Below, in pieces: positions 36,934-50,304 of a stretch of 64,000 nucleotides of DNA. A model generated the notes under the pieces. It was not told where the DNA came from. It saw only the letters and a program-made list of their open reading frames with translations, and ran no database searches. Each line of letters begins with the position of its first letter. The first letter of the stretch is position 1. This stretch comes from Anarhynchus alexandrinus (lineage: Eukaryota; Chordata; Aves; Charadriiformes; Charadriidae), in the NCBI GenBank assembly GCA_008711295.1, contig VUYV01000016.1:1788126-1852125 (forward strand), written 5' to 3'. A program made the translations under genes and the position numbers.

Positions 36934-39900
36934 ATATGGTTTGCATTAGTTCAAATTATTCATGAAAAAACAAAGAAAAGAAAATCAAAATAACCCAAGG
37001 AAGTGAACGTGAGACTTAAATTTACAGGAAATTCTCCAAAACCAATGAGCAGTTTTAACCTGTCCCACTGCACTGTATTACAGTAGAATTTGAAGGTCAC
37101 AAGCAATTTTAGGCCATGATTACTTTTTTTAAACCGATAAACTCTAGCTTATAATTTAGCAAAGGTAACACACACTGTTTTGAAAAGGTAAAAAGCACAA
37201 TGATAAAAAAAGAGTCTTCCATTTGTCAGATGCCATTTCACAGCTTAGAAACAGGACACTGAGAAATGAAGTGATTTGGCCAAGCTTGTAGAGGATTTTG
37301 TAACAGAGCTGGAGAGTGACACCACAGCGGAGACTGTTCCAAGTTTGCAACAAGACAGACTATAAACGAGGGTTGAGCAGGTTTGAAAGAGCCAGTGTCA
37401 TAATTTCACTGAAATCTAGAATACAGCCTCCCTCTGAGGGAAATATATTTAGAATACTGGGAGGCAAAATCCAACCCTAGTATAAAAACGGGAAAATCCA
37501 GTTATTTCATCCTCTCTGTGGGTATTACAAAATGTTTGTTGGCTAAATTAGGAGAATTTGTCTGAGAATCTGCTATTACTATTATAAATGGTGAGGTTTT
37601 GTTTAACTGCAAGACTCAAGCAAAAAACCCAGCATTTACAGAACAGCAGCAGCAAAGAAAAAGGCATTCCAGGTCCAAAAAACCATGAGTTTTCTGAACT
37701 TCGTCTTCCAGCAACATTATTGAAATACATATTCAGGACTTAATCCCCAAACCCTGTTTTCCAAATGTTGGTGTAGTACAAGAACAAAAGACCTGAATTT
37801 TTAATTGACGTGTACTTTAAAGAAGAGGTTGCCTGCAAAGATGTAACAGGAGAGGAGAAAATGCCAGAAAACAAACTCCTTGACCTACTTCCCTAACAGA
37901 AAAAACAGGCACAATGCAGTATTTAAAAAACACAGGGATATTCCAACAAGGACTTATTCCTACCTGCAACTATCCTCAATCTAGCTATTGAGCTAGATGT
38001 TGTAAATCTTGGCAGTGTTGTATTGTACATTTCTGCGGTACTCAAATAAAGAAATCAATACATTTTATTCAGACAAAAGCCACGCCACACATTTATAGGA
38101 CTGTTGCAGATTTGAGAACTGGACCCAGAGGCAAATAAATAACACAGCCCATGACGTTACTTGCGCAGCACAGCTCCATGAGCAGACCAATGCATTTAGC
38201 CAGAGGCAGTAAGGACGGGAAGACAGACAGAGATAAGCAAATCTTTATTTCAATAGATTTCCTCTGCCTTGCAGGCTGAAACAGCACCCAGGAGCTGGAG
38301 TTAAATTTACAAGGCAATCCCTATTGCCCCAGGATTTTATCACTTGGTTTGTCAGACTCCAGGACATGGATTTTAATCAGATTCATAATGGGCGAGGACC
38401 AAGCTTAGTGAGTAGCTTTCCCAGATGGAACCACTGACTTAGCTGCACTAAGGTATTTAAAACCTAAACGCTTGCCTCCCCGAGGTTTAACCGTCTGGGG
38501 AACAGGACGATCCCTGTAAATGTTCATTAGGAGACAGGAGGCTCAGTCCAGCAAGGCCCCCTCCCTTGTCCTGACTTTCAGTCCCTGATCCAAGGACTGT
38601 TTCTTGAAACCTCCCCACAGTTCTTCTGTCAGCCATCATTTCCTTTGCTCTTCCTGGTCCATGAAACTTGGGTTTCTTTAACAGCCCTGCTTCCCAGCAC
38701 TTTTATGGGCACGTGAGTCCAAACCACAGGGGCTCAGGAGGAAGCCAAATCCTGCCTTCCTGTGGTTTGAGTGGTTGCTTTAACCACTCCTTGCTGCAGA
38801 GAAAGCTGGGCACCCATCAAGCTCCTCCCACCCTCACACATTGAAAAAAACTACACCTGAAACAAGTACACAAATTTTTAAGTGAGGCAGAATCCCCTTC
38901 TGAGGAAGCTGACAGAAGTGAGCAAGCGTGCGAACTGTGTGGCGAGGAGAGCTCAGATACGTACTGGTTCAGCCTCTTCAGCTTTGAAATTTATGGCTAG
39001 AGACCTCATAACGATCCTTGTGGCCATCATTCTACAAACTTCTTGTTCAGCTGATTTATAGGTTGACTAAATCCAAGCAAAACAGAGCAGTAAAAGGAAT
39101 TTGTGGGATAATTTACTGCTTCAGTTTAGGTTAGGGTTTTTAACAGTTATTTACCTTTAGACTTTAGATAAAGATTGGTAAGTAGCCAATTACCCAAGGC
39201 AGCGTGAGTAGCTTTGACAGCTGAGTTCAATGCATGAGCTACCCTTACAAAGTACTGCTTTATTTTCTGGTAGAAAATGCTACAGTTAAATATAGAGGCC
39301 AGAGCCTATATCTTAAAATGGGGAAAAATGATCAAGATAATCCTCATGGAACATGGCTTTTGAGGATAAAAGCTTTACAACAGAAGAGGGGGAGATCATT
39401 ATGGTACATTTATATGAAGCCAGGGCTAGTTTTTTTGTGGGCTCCATTGAAGCTCTGCCAATTTACACCAGCTGAAAAACCACCTCTAAGAATTCATTAA
39501 ACCTCCGTCTCACTACCGTATAGCTCCAGCATTTGAACATCTGTTCATCTGAAAGATTATTTTTTTTCTTAATCCAAAATGGTGCCTCAGATTTTAAGAC
39601 TGGATATGAAATGTTGATGTTACCTCCACCAGCTCTTTTCCTTGCATTTAAATGCACCACCATATTCCCTGCAGAGCCTGGAAAATTGCAAATGTCTATC
39701 TACCTGGAATGTGGCTACAGCAAAGGGACACAAGGCACAAACTGGAGGCTGCTCAGCAGTACTTTCTACAGCCCAGCTTGGTTTTTGCGCTCCTGAGCTG
39801 GGCCCTGCTGCCCCTCAGAACAAAGGGCCTTTTATTGCTGCCAGGTTGGGTTTTTTGCTAAACTCGTAGTAAAGTCAGATGAATAATTTACACTGAGTTT

Positions 39901-42900
39901 TGATTGATTTTGTGTCTTTTTCAGTTTGCCAGGGAGCAAGGAACCAATTGCAGTTCCTCATTAGAAATCACTTCTGCTTAATTCCTGCAACTACTTTGAA
40001 AGCAACTCAAATTCAAGATGCTAAATCTCAAACATAAACCTTGTTGATCAGGTGCTCCAGGCACAAGATACATATCCAGCTGGGTGAGCATAACTTGCGT
40101 TTTCCTTGTGGCTGGTGCTTGAACAGTTATCAACTATAAATAATCTGCAATACTCAAACATTTGTTGCTTTTCGGCCACTGATGGAAAAGGGTTTAGCAT
40201 TACAATAGTCCTCACAAAGCAACCAGAAAAGGAAAAGGAACCCTTAGCCCTAGGATAGGGCCATGGATTTCCTGGTTTCTAGTCATTACCTTTCTCCAGT
40301 CCCTCTTTGTCTCCTTAGACCAGTGCCTAATACTCTCCTATTGCTGCCACAGTGTACCTTGTCAGCCTGCAGAAGCTACAGAAAATACAAGCTTTAAAAT
40401 ATTTTAGAATTAAAGCATTAGGAATTTTATATATTAGCATACGTTAGCATTAGACATCAAGCATATGTGGCTGATGACACGGAAACTCCCAGAAGTTAGA
40501 CTGAAATTAGCCTCAATTATCTCACAGATTATACACGTTTGCGGAGCAGACAGCCACAGTTTTTTGGGAACAGTATAGTCTAGCACTCACATTCGCACAT
40601 GTTGCTCAAAGATCCACAGCCACACAAATGCTTAACTGGTGGATATTTAATATCACAGTCATGGCTAAGGTTCTTATATATCCACACCCACAGTCTGAGT
40701 TTTCATCCACACTCTAACGGAATTTTTCTACTTTTGATTTCACATACAGGTCAAATCCAGAAATAATAATATGATAAACTTAGGGAGGTTTTGGAAATTT
40801 GGGACACGGTAAAACAGCACATAAAAATTAACCCTGTATTTATAAAATACAGATAACAGTAAAACTATTACAGTAATCCTTACTAGTCTTAAACTCTCCT
40901 ATTTCTTCCAAGAGATTTAAAAATATATTTCAAGTCAGAGTAATTAAAGGTTGAATATTCTTTGTCATATTTTTCTCTCCACTTTTAGAAGAGACTAACC
41001 TGCACGCTAGTTGGATGGGATTTTTTTGGCACACTTCTGTCTTCTCCTTGATCTCAGCGAGTGCTGCAGGAATTCCGCATCTTTCCACAGTTTGAAATCT
41101 GGATTTACATTTTGTCTTCTATGTCACTAGTAGCGGATCTCCCGTCCCTGTGGGAAAACCAAAGTGTGATGCTTTAAAAGCAATGCCAGTGCTGCCACCA
41201 TTGCAGTGCAGCTACCCCGGCACATTCTTTCTTCATCACACAACAGCTCAGCCCAGGGATTAAAGTGGGCTGTGTGTCTACTCTGTCCTAGTGGAAATTT
41301 CCTCCCAAACTCTTGAAGTTCACAGTCAAAGTTCAAGCTGATACTACCCATTTTTGTCTTTGTCAGTTAACTGTGGAAAGTATCTACTGATCACCTGCTA
41401 TAGAAATTAATACATTAATGACCAACTGTATTCCTCTGTAGATGCCAAACTGACTTTCAAATATTTATGACATATTATACACAATACTGCCCAGTCTCAG
41501 AAGTCAAGAATTTGTGCTCCTGTAGCGTAATATGCTATTGAATTCCACTTGGGGAAAGCTGTGTTGTGCTGAAGCAGAGAGAGAGAAAAGAGAAAAAAAT
41601 AAATCATGCTTTTCAAACAAGAAAGAGTTTGATAGATATCCACCAGAAAGCTTTTAGTCTTCCATATATATTATGATTTGGTGTTTTGCTTAGCTTTTCT
41701 GTCATTATCTACAATATATTATTCAGGCAAAAGCTGTTCATTTTGGAAAAGTGAAATGCAATATTGAAAAGGTTAGGGACTACTTCTAACCGTGCCATCC
41801 CCATTAGCTTACTATCTGAGTGCTAAGCATATGTTATAAATAATGCATAACTTAATCCCTCTGCATTTTTTTGAAAAAAGCCCCAATGTACTACAAAATA
41901 ACAGGAGGGAAGAGAAGCACATTTCCGTAAATACAACCAACTACTATAAACTACCTAATCAATAACTTTTGTAATACACTGAGCTGAACAAATGATGGTT
42001 AGTGAATAATTTAATGAGTTTTGGCAGTTTCTACTCCAGAACTGACCGTGAACAGTTTAGATTTTCTCCAGCACATTTGTTCTACAAAATTTCTTCTAAA
42101 TAATTTGTATGAACAATTATTGGTCTTTAGAGCATTTGTGAGCACTTCACTGTGTCTATGATTAAATTTGAGCTCTTTCAGACAGTTTTAATTGGGTGCA
42201 TCAATCAAATAGCATAATTTCCTTTTCTTGACATAACCCTACTGACCAAGTATCTTTTTTTTTCTAATTTGTAATCCATCACCTAATCCAAAGTGATGAT
42301 TACTAATCTCTATGATTTGTATATGCAGATTTTGAAGAACATTTAGGGACATGTTAATATCTAAACTGGTTAATTGCTTTCCTGAATAAAGATAGGTATA
42401 GCATTAGCTTTAAGGAATCTCTGAATTAGGTTTTTTAGGTCATTAGGAAGTTAGAGTGTTAATTTAAAAAGTTACCGCCCCTGCCGTCCACCCTCTTCAC
42501 TCCAATTAAAAAACAAGGGACTCTGTGCAAACTGGCACTGATCATTGGTTTAAGGTAATATATGCATAAGTGAAGCTGCTGATGTATAGGCACATACTCT
42601 TTTCTGCCATGCAATTACAGCACCTACCATACTTGGTTATGAGTCACGGTAGCACGGATAGCGGGGGATGCAGAGTTTTAGCTCACTACAGCTAAACAGG
42701 TGAGAAGTCTCTCATACAAGTAACCCCTGTGAAATATTCCACCTGATTCAAAACCTCCCTCATTTATTTCACCGATACTCTAGTGAAGTCCCATTAATCA
42801 GGGACAGCAGCAGGTCAGTTTTTCAAGTGGGAGGGAAGTGCTCAAACCCCCTCAAATCAGGTTTTAGGAATGTAACAGTCTTTGTGCCTGTCCATAGGGT

Positions 42901-44081
42901 ACTAAGTCCCTTTTAAATCTAATCAAAGTCTCTATGGCAGAGGCTCAGCAGCTGGGAAGCCAGCTGAGCATTGCTCATTGCCGTATTACGTTTTCATCAA
43001 GTTGTGTTATAGAGCTCTCCTAGAGATACCATGACAATCTAGTCCAAAATGTGACAGTATGACAGGTTGAAAGACTGCAAGATAACACCGAACTCAGCTT
43101 TTATCAATGCAAGTAATATAAGACGTAAAAACATTCCTTTCCTAACACAATGGAAATTCAATTTGATAAAGACAGTGTTGGGTCACAAGTCAAAAAAGAT
43201 GCTCAGGAAAGGAAAGAACAAATCTTATATTATGTATAAAATCTGAAATTCTTGAGATGAATATTCAGAAAATGTGGCATTTGTTGTGGTTTACCTCAAA
43301 CCAGGACGTTATTGAAAATCTGAAGATGAGAATGGATATTGTAGTAATGGCTTTTTAGAGGAGGAGAAATATTTGTTTATATTGTCAATGTGTATTTCAC
43401 AAAAATATGTTACACTCCAACTGGTGAATTCAAACTAAAGTTAGATTTCTAAAACCAGGCAGTTTTTGGCCAGCTATAACAGCTTCTAATCTTCCTGTCC
43501 CCAGATTTGCCATTAATAAATCAAAAATATTTAGAGTACATAGAACGATAGTGATAGCTGGAAAGGAAAAGGATGTCAAATTTTGTTTGACTTTGGAAAT
43601 CTTGTGCTCTTTAATTCAATAACTTTGTGAGTCAACATTGAAAACACAGACTTCGGAACAGAGCCGAACAGTAGCAGGATGCTAAGTTTTCTCCTTTTAT
43701 GTATGAATTCTGTTAAGGTCAGCAATGAAGAAAAATTCTTCAAAGTGTTGCTTAAGTGTGGTAGGCAGAGAGAAATGAGGCAGCCAATGGATACCCACAT
43801 CAATATTGACTTCTTCGTTGGCAGCCTCAGCAATGTGACGGCCCTTGAGACCGAACTAAGACAGTACAGAGATATATACACATACACACGTACACGTTTG
43901 CATTACTTTGCAAGTTTCTTGAAGTCATAGCCAACATCAATTGATGGGCCAACACAGCTCAGCTTGCAATACCCCTCTCTAATCTGTGAGAAGAATGAAT
44001 ATTACCTGTGACCCTGGATATTTTACTGAATATATCGCTTACATTCAAGACATTTTCATCTAAATAGATTTACAGATCCTG

Positions 44082-44115
44082 TTCTGAGTTCTACAGAACA
44101 TGAACAAGTCGAGTG
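44082..44115 (+). repeat. Diverged dispersed repeat, copy 1
   Basis: This 34-base segment matches 50271-50304 at 29 of 34 positions without gaps, in the same orientation; the shared core is TGAACAAGTC. The downstream sequence stays loosely similar to a common AAACAG-type end about 50 bases on. I do not recognise the family; it may be a fragment of an old interspersed element. Confidence 0.5.
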
Positions 44116-45941
44116 ACGTTAATAATATTAGATAGGTGTAAAACAGTATCAACAAAACAGTGCAAAAAAGGCATAAAAACTGTTTTAAGAGTGGCCCCAC
44201 TTGAAAAATTCCATTACATTTAAATTTTAAAGTCTTAATGGTAATAGAAATTTATAGATAACTATCTCCCATTATCAACAGCTAAGAAAATTACTCAGAC
44301 GTGCACATTAATAGCATCTCAATTTTAGTTGACATTGGACAATTGTCTCATTGCTCCTTTCAGCTTACATTATAGTGCATTAGTATATCAAGTGTTTCTT
44401 ATCTGCTATATGTTTGCTATTGTTTCCAATGATGTGTGAAATTGGAGACTGACCGAAATTTTCCTCAGTAAACTGGCATTGTTGGAGGATCAAAATATTG
44501 ACAGTCCGATTTTATAATTGTAACTCAATCTTGTTTTGTGCCTTCAGGCTGTCATTTAAATTTTACTTCAGGATTATGTTATACCATTTGTGGCTTTTCT
44601 TCAGTACTACACTGACTGAAGTTGCTTTGGACCCTGTTCACTACAGCTGGCTGAAACTTTTTAATGTTTTCCAACTTAATGTTTTTCACTGAAAAATGTG
44701 CCTGTCTCTAAACCTAAACTTTCCACAGATTTATGCATTTCTGATGGACTCTTGCAGGAGACAAAACTTGCACTCAAGTGTTTTGTCTAGAAGAAAAAAA
44801 AAAAACACCTTTCTGTCTTACGGGAATGAAAATTAAATGGTTCAATTATTCATTCAAAGCGGCTCTTTTTTCTAAAACTTGTAAACTACATTTCAGTGGA
44901 GGATGGGGAAAAAAAATGAATATATTTATTGAGCTAAAGCAACTGAAAGAAATTAGAATCATAGGGAGGGGTTTTGTTTGTTTGTTTTATGCCCATTTCA
45001 GGGCAGACACAATTTTTCAACAAGCTTTGCTGTTCACGCACCAGATGGCTTTATTTTCCCAATACTTTATTTTCCTCACACGCATTTTCACTGCAAGTAT
45101 TTTGCACATGGCAGCAGGATGCGTATGCTTTTTATTAATCTGCAAGCTATTCAACTATACACTAACTCATCCTGGCAGCCGATCAAAATTTGGTGAACCA
45201 GATGATTCAATGTATATTCCTAGTAGGGAATAGCAGGAACAATCAGATTATCCCTATTCCATAATTATCATAGCTAGAAAAAGATCTGTTTGCCAACTAA
45301 ATACTTTCAAGAGAAGTAAGTTCAATTAATAAATTAAAAATGGGTATCAGCGTTTTGTTGAATTTCTAGAGCAATTCCCCATTTAGCGGGCACTTGATTT
45401 TCATACTTCTAAGACTGCAATAAGTTTGCACGTTAGACAGAGCAGTTCAGTTGAATTAAGCATTGCAGAGAAACTATTCAGCTTTTGCAATGGAGACAGG
45501 TATGTGCTATTAATAAGTATAGTATCTATACATGTTTCTGTATTTAGTTAACGTTTTCAGAACTGCCTTCATTTTCAACCTTTATATGGGAGAAACTGTT
45601 TGAAAATAGCTGCAGGAAAGCAACTGCTTTTAAGGTCCTGCAGGCATTCTTAGTATTTATAATATATATATAGTTAAGAGTAGCCGTCATGTATACATGA
45701 ATCCTTTCATGTACACTGTGTTTATTTGAACTCTATTAAATCCCATTTTAAATTAAACGAGAGAGGAACGCAGTACACATAATGAAACTTGTGGCACTCA
45801 CCTAGGAAATTTTTTTTCTAACAGGTAGCCTACCAGTTTTAAAAATATTTTACAGGCTTTATTTTGGTCACCTCAGCACATTAAATGCTTAATTGCCACT
45901 TGGACTACACTTTTCACTCTGGAGCCAGCGCACATTAAAAC

Positions 45942-45964
45942 AATCTACTGGAATTCAGTAGATT
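45942..45964. repeat. Inverted repeat, 9-bp stem and 5-nt loop
   Basis: AATCTACTG, loop GAATT, CAGTAGATT. A perfect 9-bp stem without a flanking gene. Roughly one such structure is expected by chance in a window of this size. Confidence 0.7.
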
Positions 45965-47913
45965 ACTGAAGGTAATTGGAAGCTGGGATGCTACAGTACC
46001 CAACCCACTCCTGGCATAGCTCTTCTTTTTTTACTGCACTGAAATTGTCCTTAAGGGGCTAAAACAGGTTTCCCAGTTTCCAAAATGAGCTTTTATTCAC
46101 CATCACAGTCACAAGTACATTTTGCTGTATAGCCTGATTTTAAGAAAAGTTTATCTTCTTCCAGTTTGTTTTAAAGAGAATGCTTCCTTTCTCTCTCTCT
46201 CATACTCGTCCTTCCTTCTCTTTTGCACCTTTGAACTAAGATTTGTCTGTGTGTAGACTCCTTTTGTCCTGACAGGGAAGCTCTGATCAGCAGCCATGAG
46301 AGATGCCAATCTGTCAGATTAAAACTGATACCGGGGAAGTCAAGAACCCCACTCCCAAAAGAGTCAACAAAAAGAAGTGGATAAAAGTAGATCTAGCAAG
46401 AAAGATCAATACGACTCTATGCAATAGGAGAAAAATCAAAGGGAAGCAAAACCTATGCTGCTTTTTGGGGAGTGATCTTGGGGAGAGGCAGGCTCAGCCA
46501 CAGCTCAGGGGCTCTGCAGAAATGTCACTGTACTGCCGTGAGGGTGGCTGAGTTGAAGGGCGGGTGATGGCTACCTCCAACATGGACAAGAGCCAGGGCT
46601 GGATGGAGTGGCTGAGGGCGTCTTATCTCACACTCTTTCAGTTTTAGGATTTCAGACTCCAAAGCAGGGAGACTGCACTGCTGACACCAGCACACGTAGA
46701 AATACTAAGTACATCCTTCTGCAAATTCCCAGTGCCACTCAGATATTCTGTTTTCTGCACACAGTTTTAACAAATCTACTTTAACCAGTTAGATTTTCAA
46801 CAGCATTTGGGACAACTTCCTCGCTCCAAAGTGAAAATATCAGATGCTTGTATGATTCTTTTTTCCCCTACAAGGTTGAAGCTTTCAGAGATCACATCCC
46901 TCTGCCGCTTCTATTATTTCACCCCATTCTGAGACTTCAATAGATGGTATCTTTTGATTTCAGTCACATTTCTAAAGGATGTTTTGCTTTGAAGATTTAT
47001 TCCTTGAACCACTGGGGAGCTGAAACCGAGGAACCAGATTTTTAATTTTTTCCAAGCTATGTTTATTACAGACTGGCCAATAGTTTTATGAGTCATCTAA
47101 GATTATCCTCTTGATTAATCCAAAATATTACCTACTCTCCACTTAAAATTGCTTCCACATCCTACTTGCAAGATACATTTCAGGACAGATTTTTACAGGA
47201 GAAGTATCTATTAAGGCAATATATTGGAAGACTCAATTATGTTAATAACCACAGAAGTTAAGTAATGTTCTTCCTTTGAGGATTTATCATTGAATTATTT
47301 TGGAGGGAAGTTATAGTTTTGTCAGTTTCCCATGAGAAGTTTTAATTTCCTCTAAATATTTCTGTCTAAGAGAAAAAATGAAAAAAAAAAATCTTTGGGT
47401 AGGGTTCAATAGAATCACTTCATTTTAATTTGCCAGACCCCCTTGACACAGCTTTGGTCAGTCTGGCGTGCCACGGCATGGTCAGGCTGTGCGCTGCCTC
47501 TGGTTTCTTTGATATAGGCTAGCAGTGGACCGTAAACTGTGAGAAGATTTTTGACTCCTTTTAAAAAATATTTTTTGCTCAATTTTTCATAACATGCCTT
47601 CAATATTCTCATTTCTTTAACACTTTAACCTTTCAAAAATAATCCTATTTGAGGAAAAAAAAAAGGTTATTTCTTTTTCCTACTGGAATGGAAAAGAATA
47701 GTCAAATGCTTGTACATTTCCAGATACAAATCCTGATTCTCTCTGTGTGGTTGCTACATGAAAACTAAATAACTTCCAATTCTTTAGTAATGAAAACAAA
47801 ATGTTTAAACTGATTACGAGCTAGTTTTGTTCCTTTACATCTATTATTTTTGCATTATCATAATGATGATTGTGAGGAGCCCTAGTCATGGACTGAAGGC
47901 CCACCATATTTCT

Positions 47914-47965
47914 CATCAAAGAGCAAAATGGTTTTTTCACATCAAAGAGCAAAGAGTTTTTAGCA
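47914..47965 (+). repeat. 26-bp tandem duplication
   Basis: Two adjacent 26-base units, each beginning CATCAAAGAGCAAA, match at 21 of 26 positions. A single old tandem duplication. Confidence 0.75.
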
Positions 47966-49871
47966 GAAGGAAATATTATAAGCCATCATCTAATACCAAA
48001 ATCCACATCCCAGGATTCGCCTCTGGCTTTGCAGAAATGTTGCATACTGCTATTGATCTTGCCTAGCATCTTTCTCAACCGACTATGGCAGAAGATCTCT
48101 CTCCTCACATTTTCGCTTGATATATAGATTTTTAATACCCACAAACTGTAAAGGTAGTCATAAACAAAAATCTCACGTAAAGGAGATCAGTTAGAGTAAC
48201 CTACTGATAACTGGTTTTCTGAAAAGCTTCAGGGTAGCAACACAATCTTGTGAAAAAACTCCCCAAGCTACAGAAATTAAGACAGCTTTTCACAGATCTC
48301 CATTAGCGTAGGCAAAAGTCACTCAGCTTTTCATGCCTAGAAAGACTATTTTCTCTTACATCTACTCAACATGGTCTAAGCCATTTAAGGTGCAAGTTTT
48401 TCTAAACACAGGTACCTCTTCCTTAAGCCAGGTGAGAGTTCACTCCCTGTACAAACAAGCCCTGACCTTTGATAGAACCTTTTGAGCACCACTTCAGCTC
48501 AAACCAAATTAAGACAAGACGTGTCATCTGCCATCCCATCACTGGATAAGGGCTTGGTTTCAAGTCCTTACAGCATTACCAAATCATTTACATACGGACC
48601 TGGGGAAGAGGGTGGTTTTGAAGGAGGAGACAGACCTTGCTGCCTCAGCATTTCTAACACTACTTGCCATAAACAAGGGAGAAACTGACTTTAATGAGAA
48701 CACTTAATGCCAAAATTGTCACAAATGCTAATGTTTAACTATCTGATTACATTATTAAGAATTTACTCTATTTTGGAACCACAGTTTGACATTCTCAGAA
48801 GATACATCACCTCCATTAAGAGGCAGAGAAAGGCAGAAACCAAGCTTGGAAATGAAATTTAATTTGTCACTGATATGTTAATACAGTAGCAAATACTTAA
48901 ATTGCATCATCTGCCTGCTTGCTCTATGACTTTGAGGAGGTATAGCTTTTTAATGAATGGGAATCATGTTTTGCTTTAGTCTTCCCTTGGCCTATGGTAC
49001 AGGAGTTTATTGCTTTAGTAACTGATTCATAGAAGCATAAAACAGCATTTATATAGTATGGTGAAATAGAAGGAGAGCTAGCTTTAAAAAAATAAAAATC
49101 ACAAAAGCAGAATTGGCCTTGCAAATATTAATGTTGCTACATTAGCAAGGGTATTTATACACTGAGCATAAAAACACCATAGTGAACCAAATACTTCTTT
49201 ATACTTCTGCGTCTCAAATGCCCAGTGAAGAGGGATCACTTTTGCTCTTGTTTTTAAGGTCTCTGGTTTCTAGTTTCTTGTTTTGAACAGATACTGAACA
49301 AAACTACACCACAGGACAAAAATGTGCCTCAAATCTCATTTTAATTTTGTGGTCACTCTTTTTCACACATTCTCCATCTCACAGAACTCATTTCCCCAGC
49401 CTGGTGCTGGAGATTGCCTGTCTATAATGAGGCTCAGCCTTCAAAATGTCAAACATAATGAAAAAGAAAAAAGCCATAACGAAATCAGCCGTAGGGACTT
49501 GAGAGGGCCTTCTGGTTAAACTTCAGCACGTCTGCCAGCTCTCCAGCTACAAAGACAAATAGGATCTCTGCCTACATCAGAAGGGCAATTCAGCACTACC
49601 ACAGGATGTGAATAACCCGAGCTGACAGCACGTACACAGCAGAGAGGGCCATATCTCCAGGTTACTGTCACTCATGCAAAATGAGCAACACCAGCTTGTC
49701 AGACTTGGCACCAAAAAAAATAAGAGCCCAAACTGTGAAAATCATGCTGCACCGGGGCATGCATTTCTGATTTGGGCATTACAGACTACCTATATATATA
49801 AAAAAAAAGAAAAAAAAAAGTAAGAAAAAACAGAGTTCTCATTACGAATAACTTTGGGGAAATCCTGTACG

Positions 49872-49915
49872 TTTTCTTTCTCTCCCTTCCTATTACTTTC
49901 TCTCTCTCTCTCCGC
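49872..49915 (+). repeat. Polypyrimidine (CT)n tract
   Basis: About 44 bases consisting almost only of T and C, ending in a (TC)n core, with CGCAG immediately after. It has the composition of a strong splice-acceptor pyrimidine tract but may equally be a decaying CT microsatellite. Confidence 0.75.
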
Positions 49916-49917
49916 AG

Positions 49918-50028
49918 ACACACACCAAAGAGGCAGTTCAAAAGAAACACACACACCCTGGTCCTTTCCTGGTGTCAGGATTCACCCTCCTGGGACAGAG
50001 CAACCCAGGGAGCTCAGAGCTAGAACAG
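49918..50028 (+). other. Candidate exon after strong acceptor (111 nt)
   Basis: Begins directly after the 44-base pyrimidine tract and CAG, and ends at CAG before GTGACG, a weak donor. The segment is 37 codons, open in phase 0 (Thr-His-Thr-Lys-Glu-Ala-Val-Gln at the start, Ser-Ser-Glu-Leu-Glu-Gln at the end). The same frame continues open to a TAG ending at 50154, so a longer terminal exon is also possible. It is more GC-rich than its surroundings. The peptide resembles nothing I know, and the CT tract alone could create the acceptor by chance. Confidence 0.18.
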
Positions 50029-50270
50029 GTGACGGGAAGCCAGGAGACACCAGATGTCCCCTGCACCCACTGCTTCAGCTTCAGGACTGACAGCCCACAC
50101 TCTGGGCTCCCTGACAGACATGGCTGCCATCCAGCGGGAAAGCAGGCTATATAGGGCAAGTTCGTAAGTATATTTAGGACAGAGAACGAATGGGTAATAT
50201 CTTGTGAGAGATGCTAAGAACTTGACAATTAATGCTGGCTGTATGTAGGCTGACTGCTGAACCTCCCACT

Positions 50271-50304
50271 TTCTCAGTTCTATGGAACGTGAACAAGTCC
50301 AGTG
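50271..50304 (+). repeat. Diverged dispersed repeat, copy 2
   Basis: Second copy of the segment at 44082-44115 (29 of 34 identical, same strand, about 6.2 kb apart). The chance of such a pair in 64 kb is low by rough count, so common descent from an interspersed element is likely. Confidence 0.5.

Noticed and set aside
44778..45233. 151-codon + strand frame
   Set aside because: No recognisable domain, no coding-like composition, AT-rich with a poly-A run near its start; consistent with chance.
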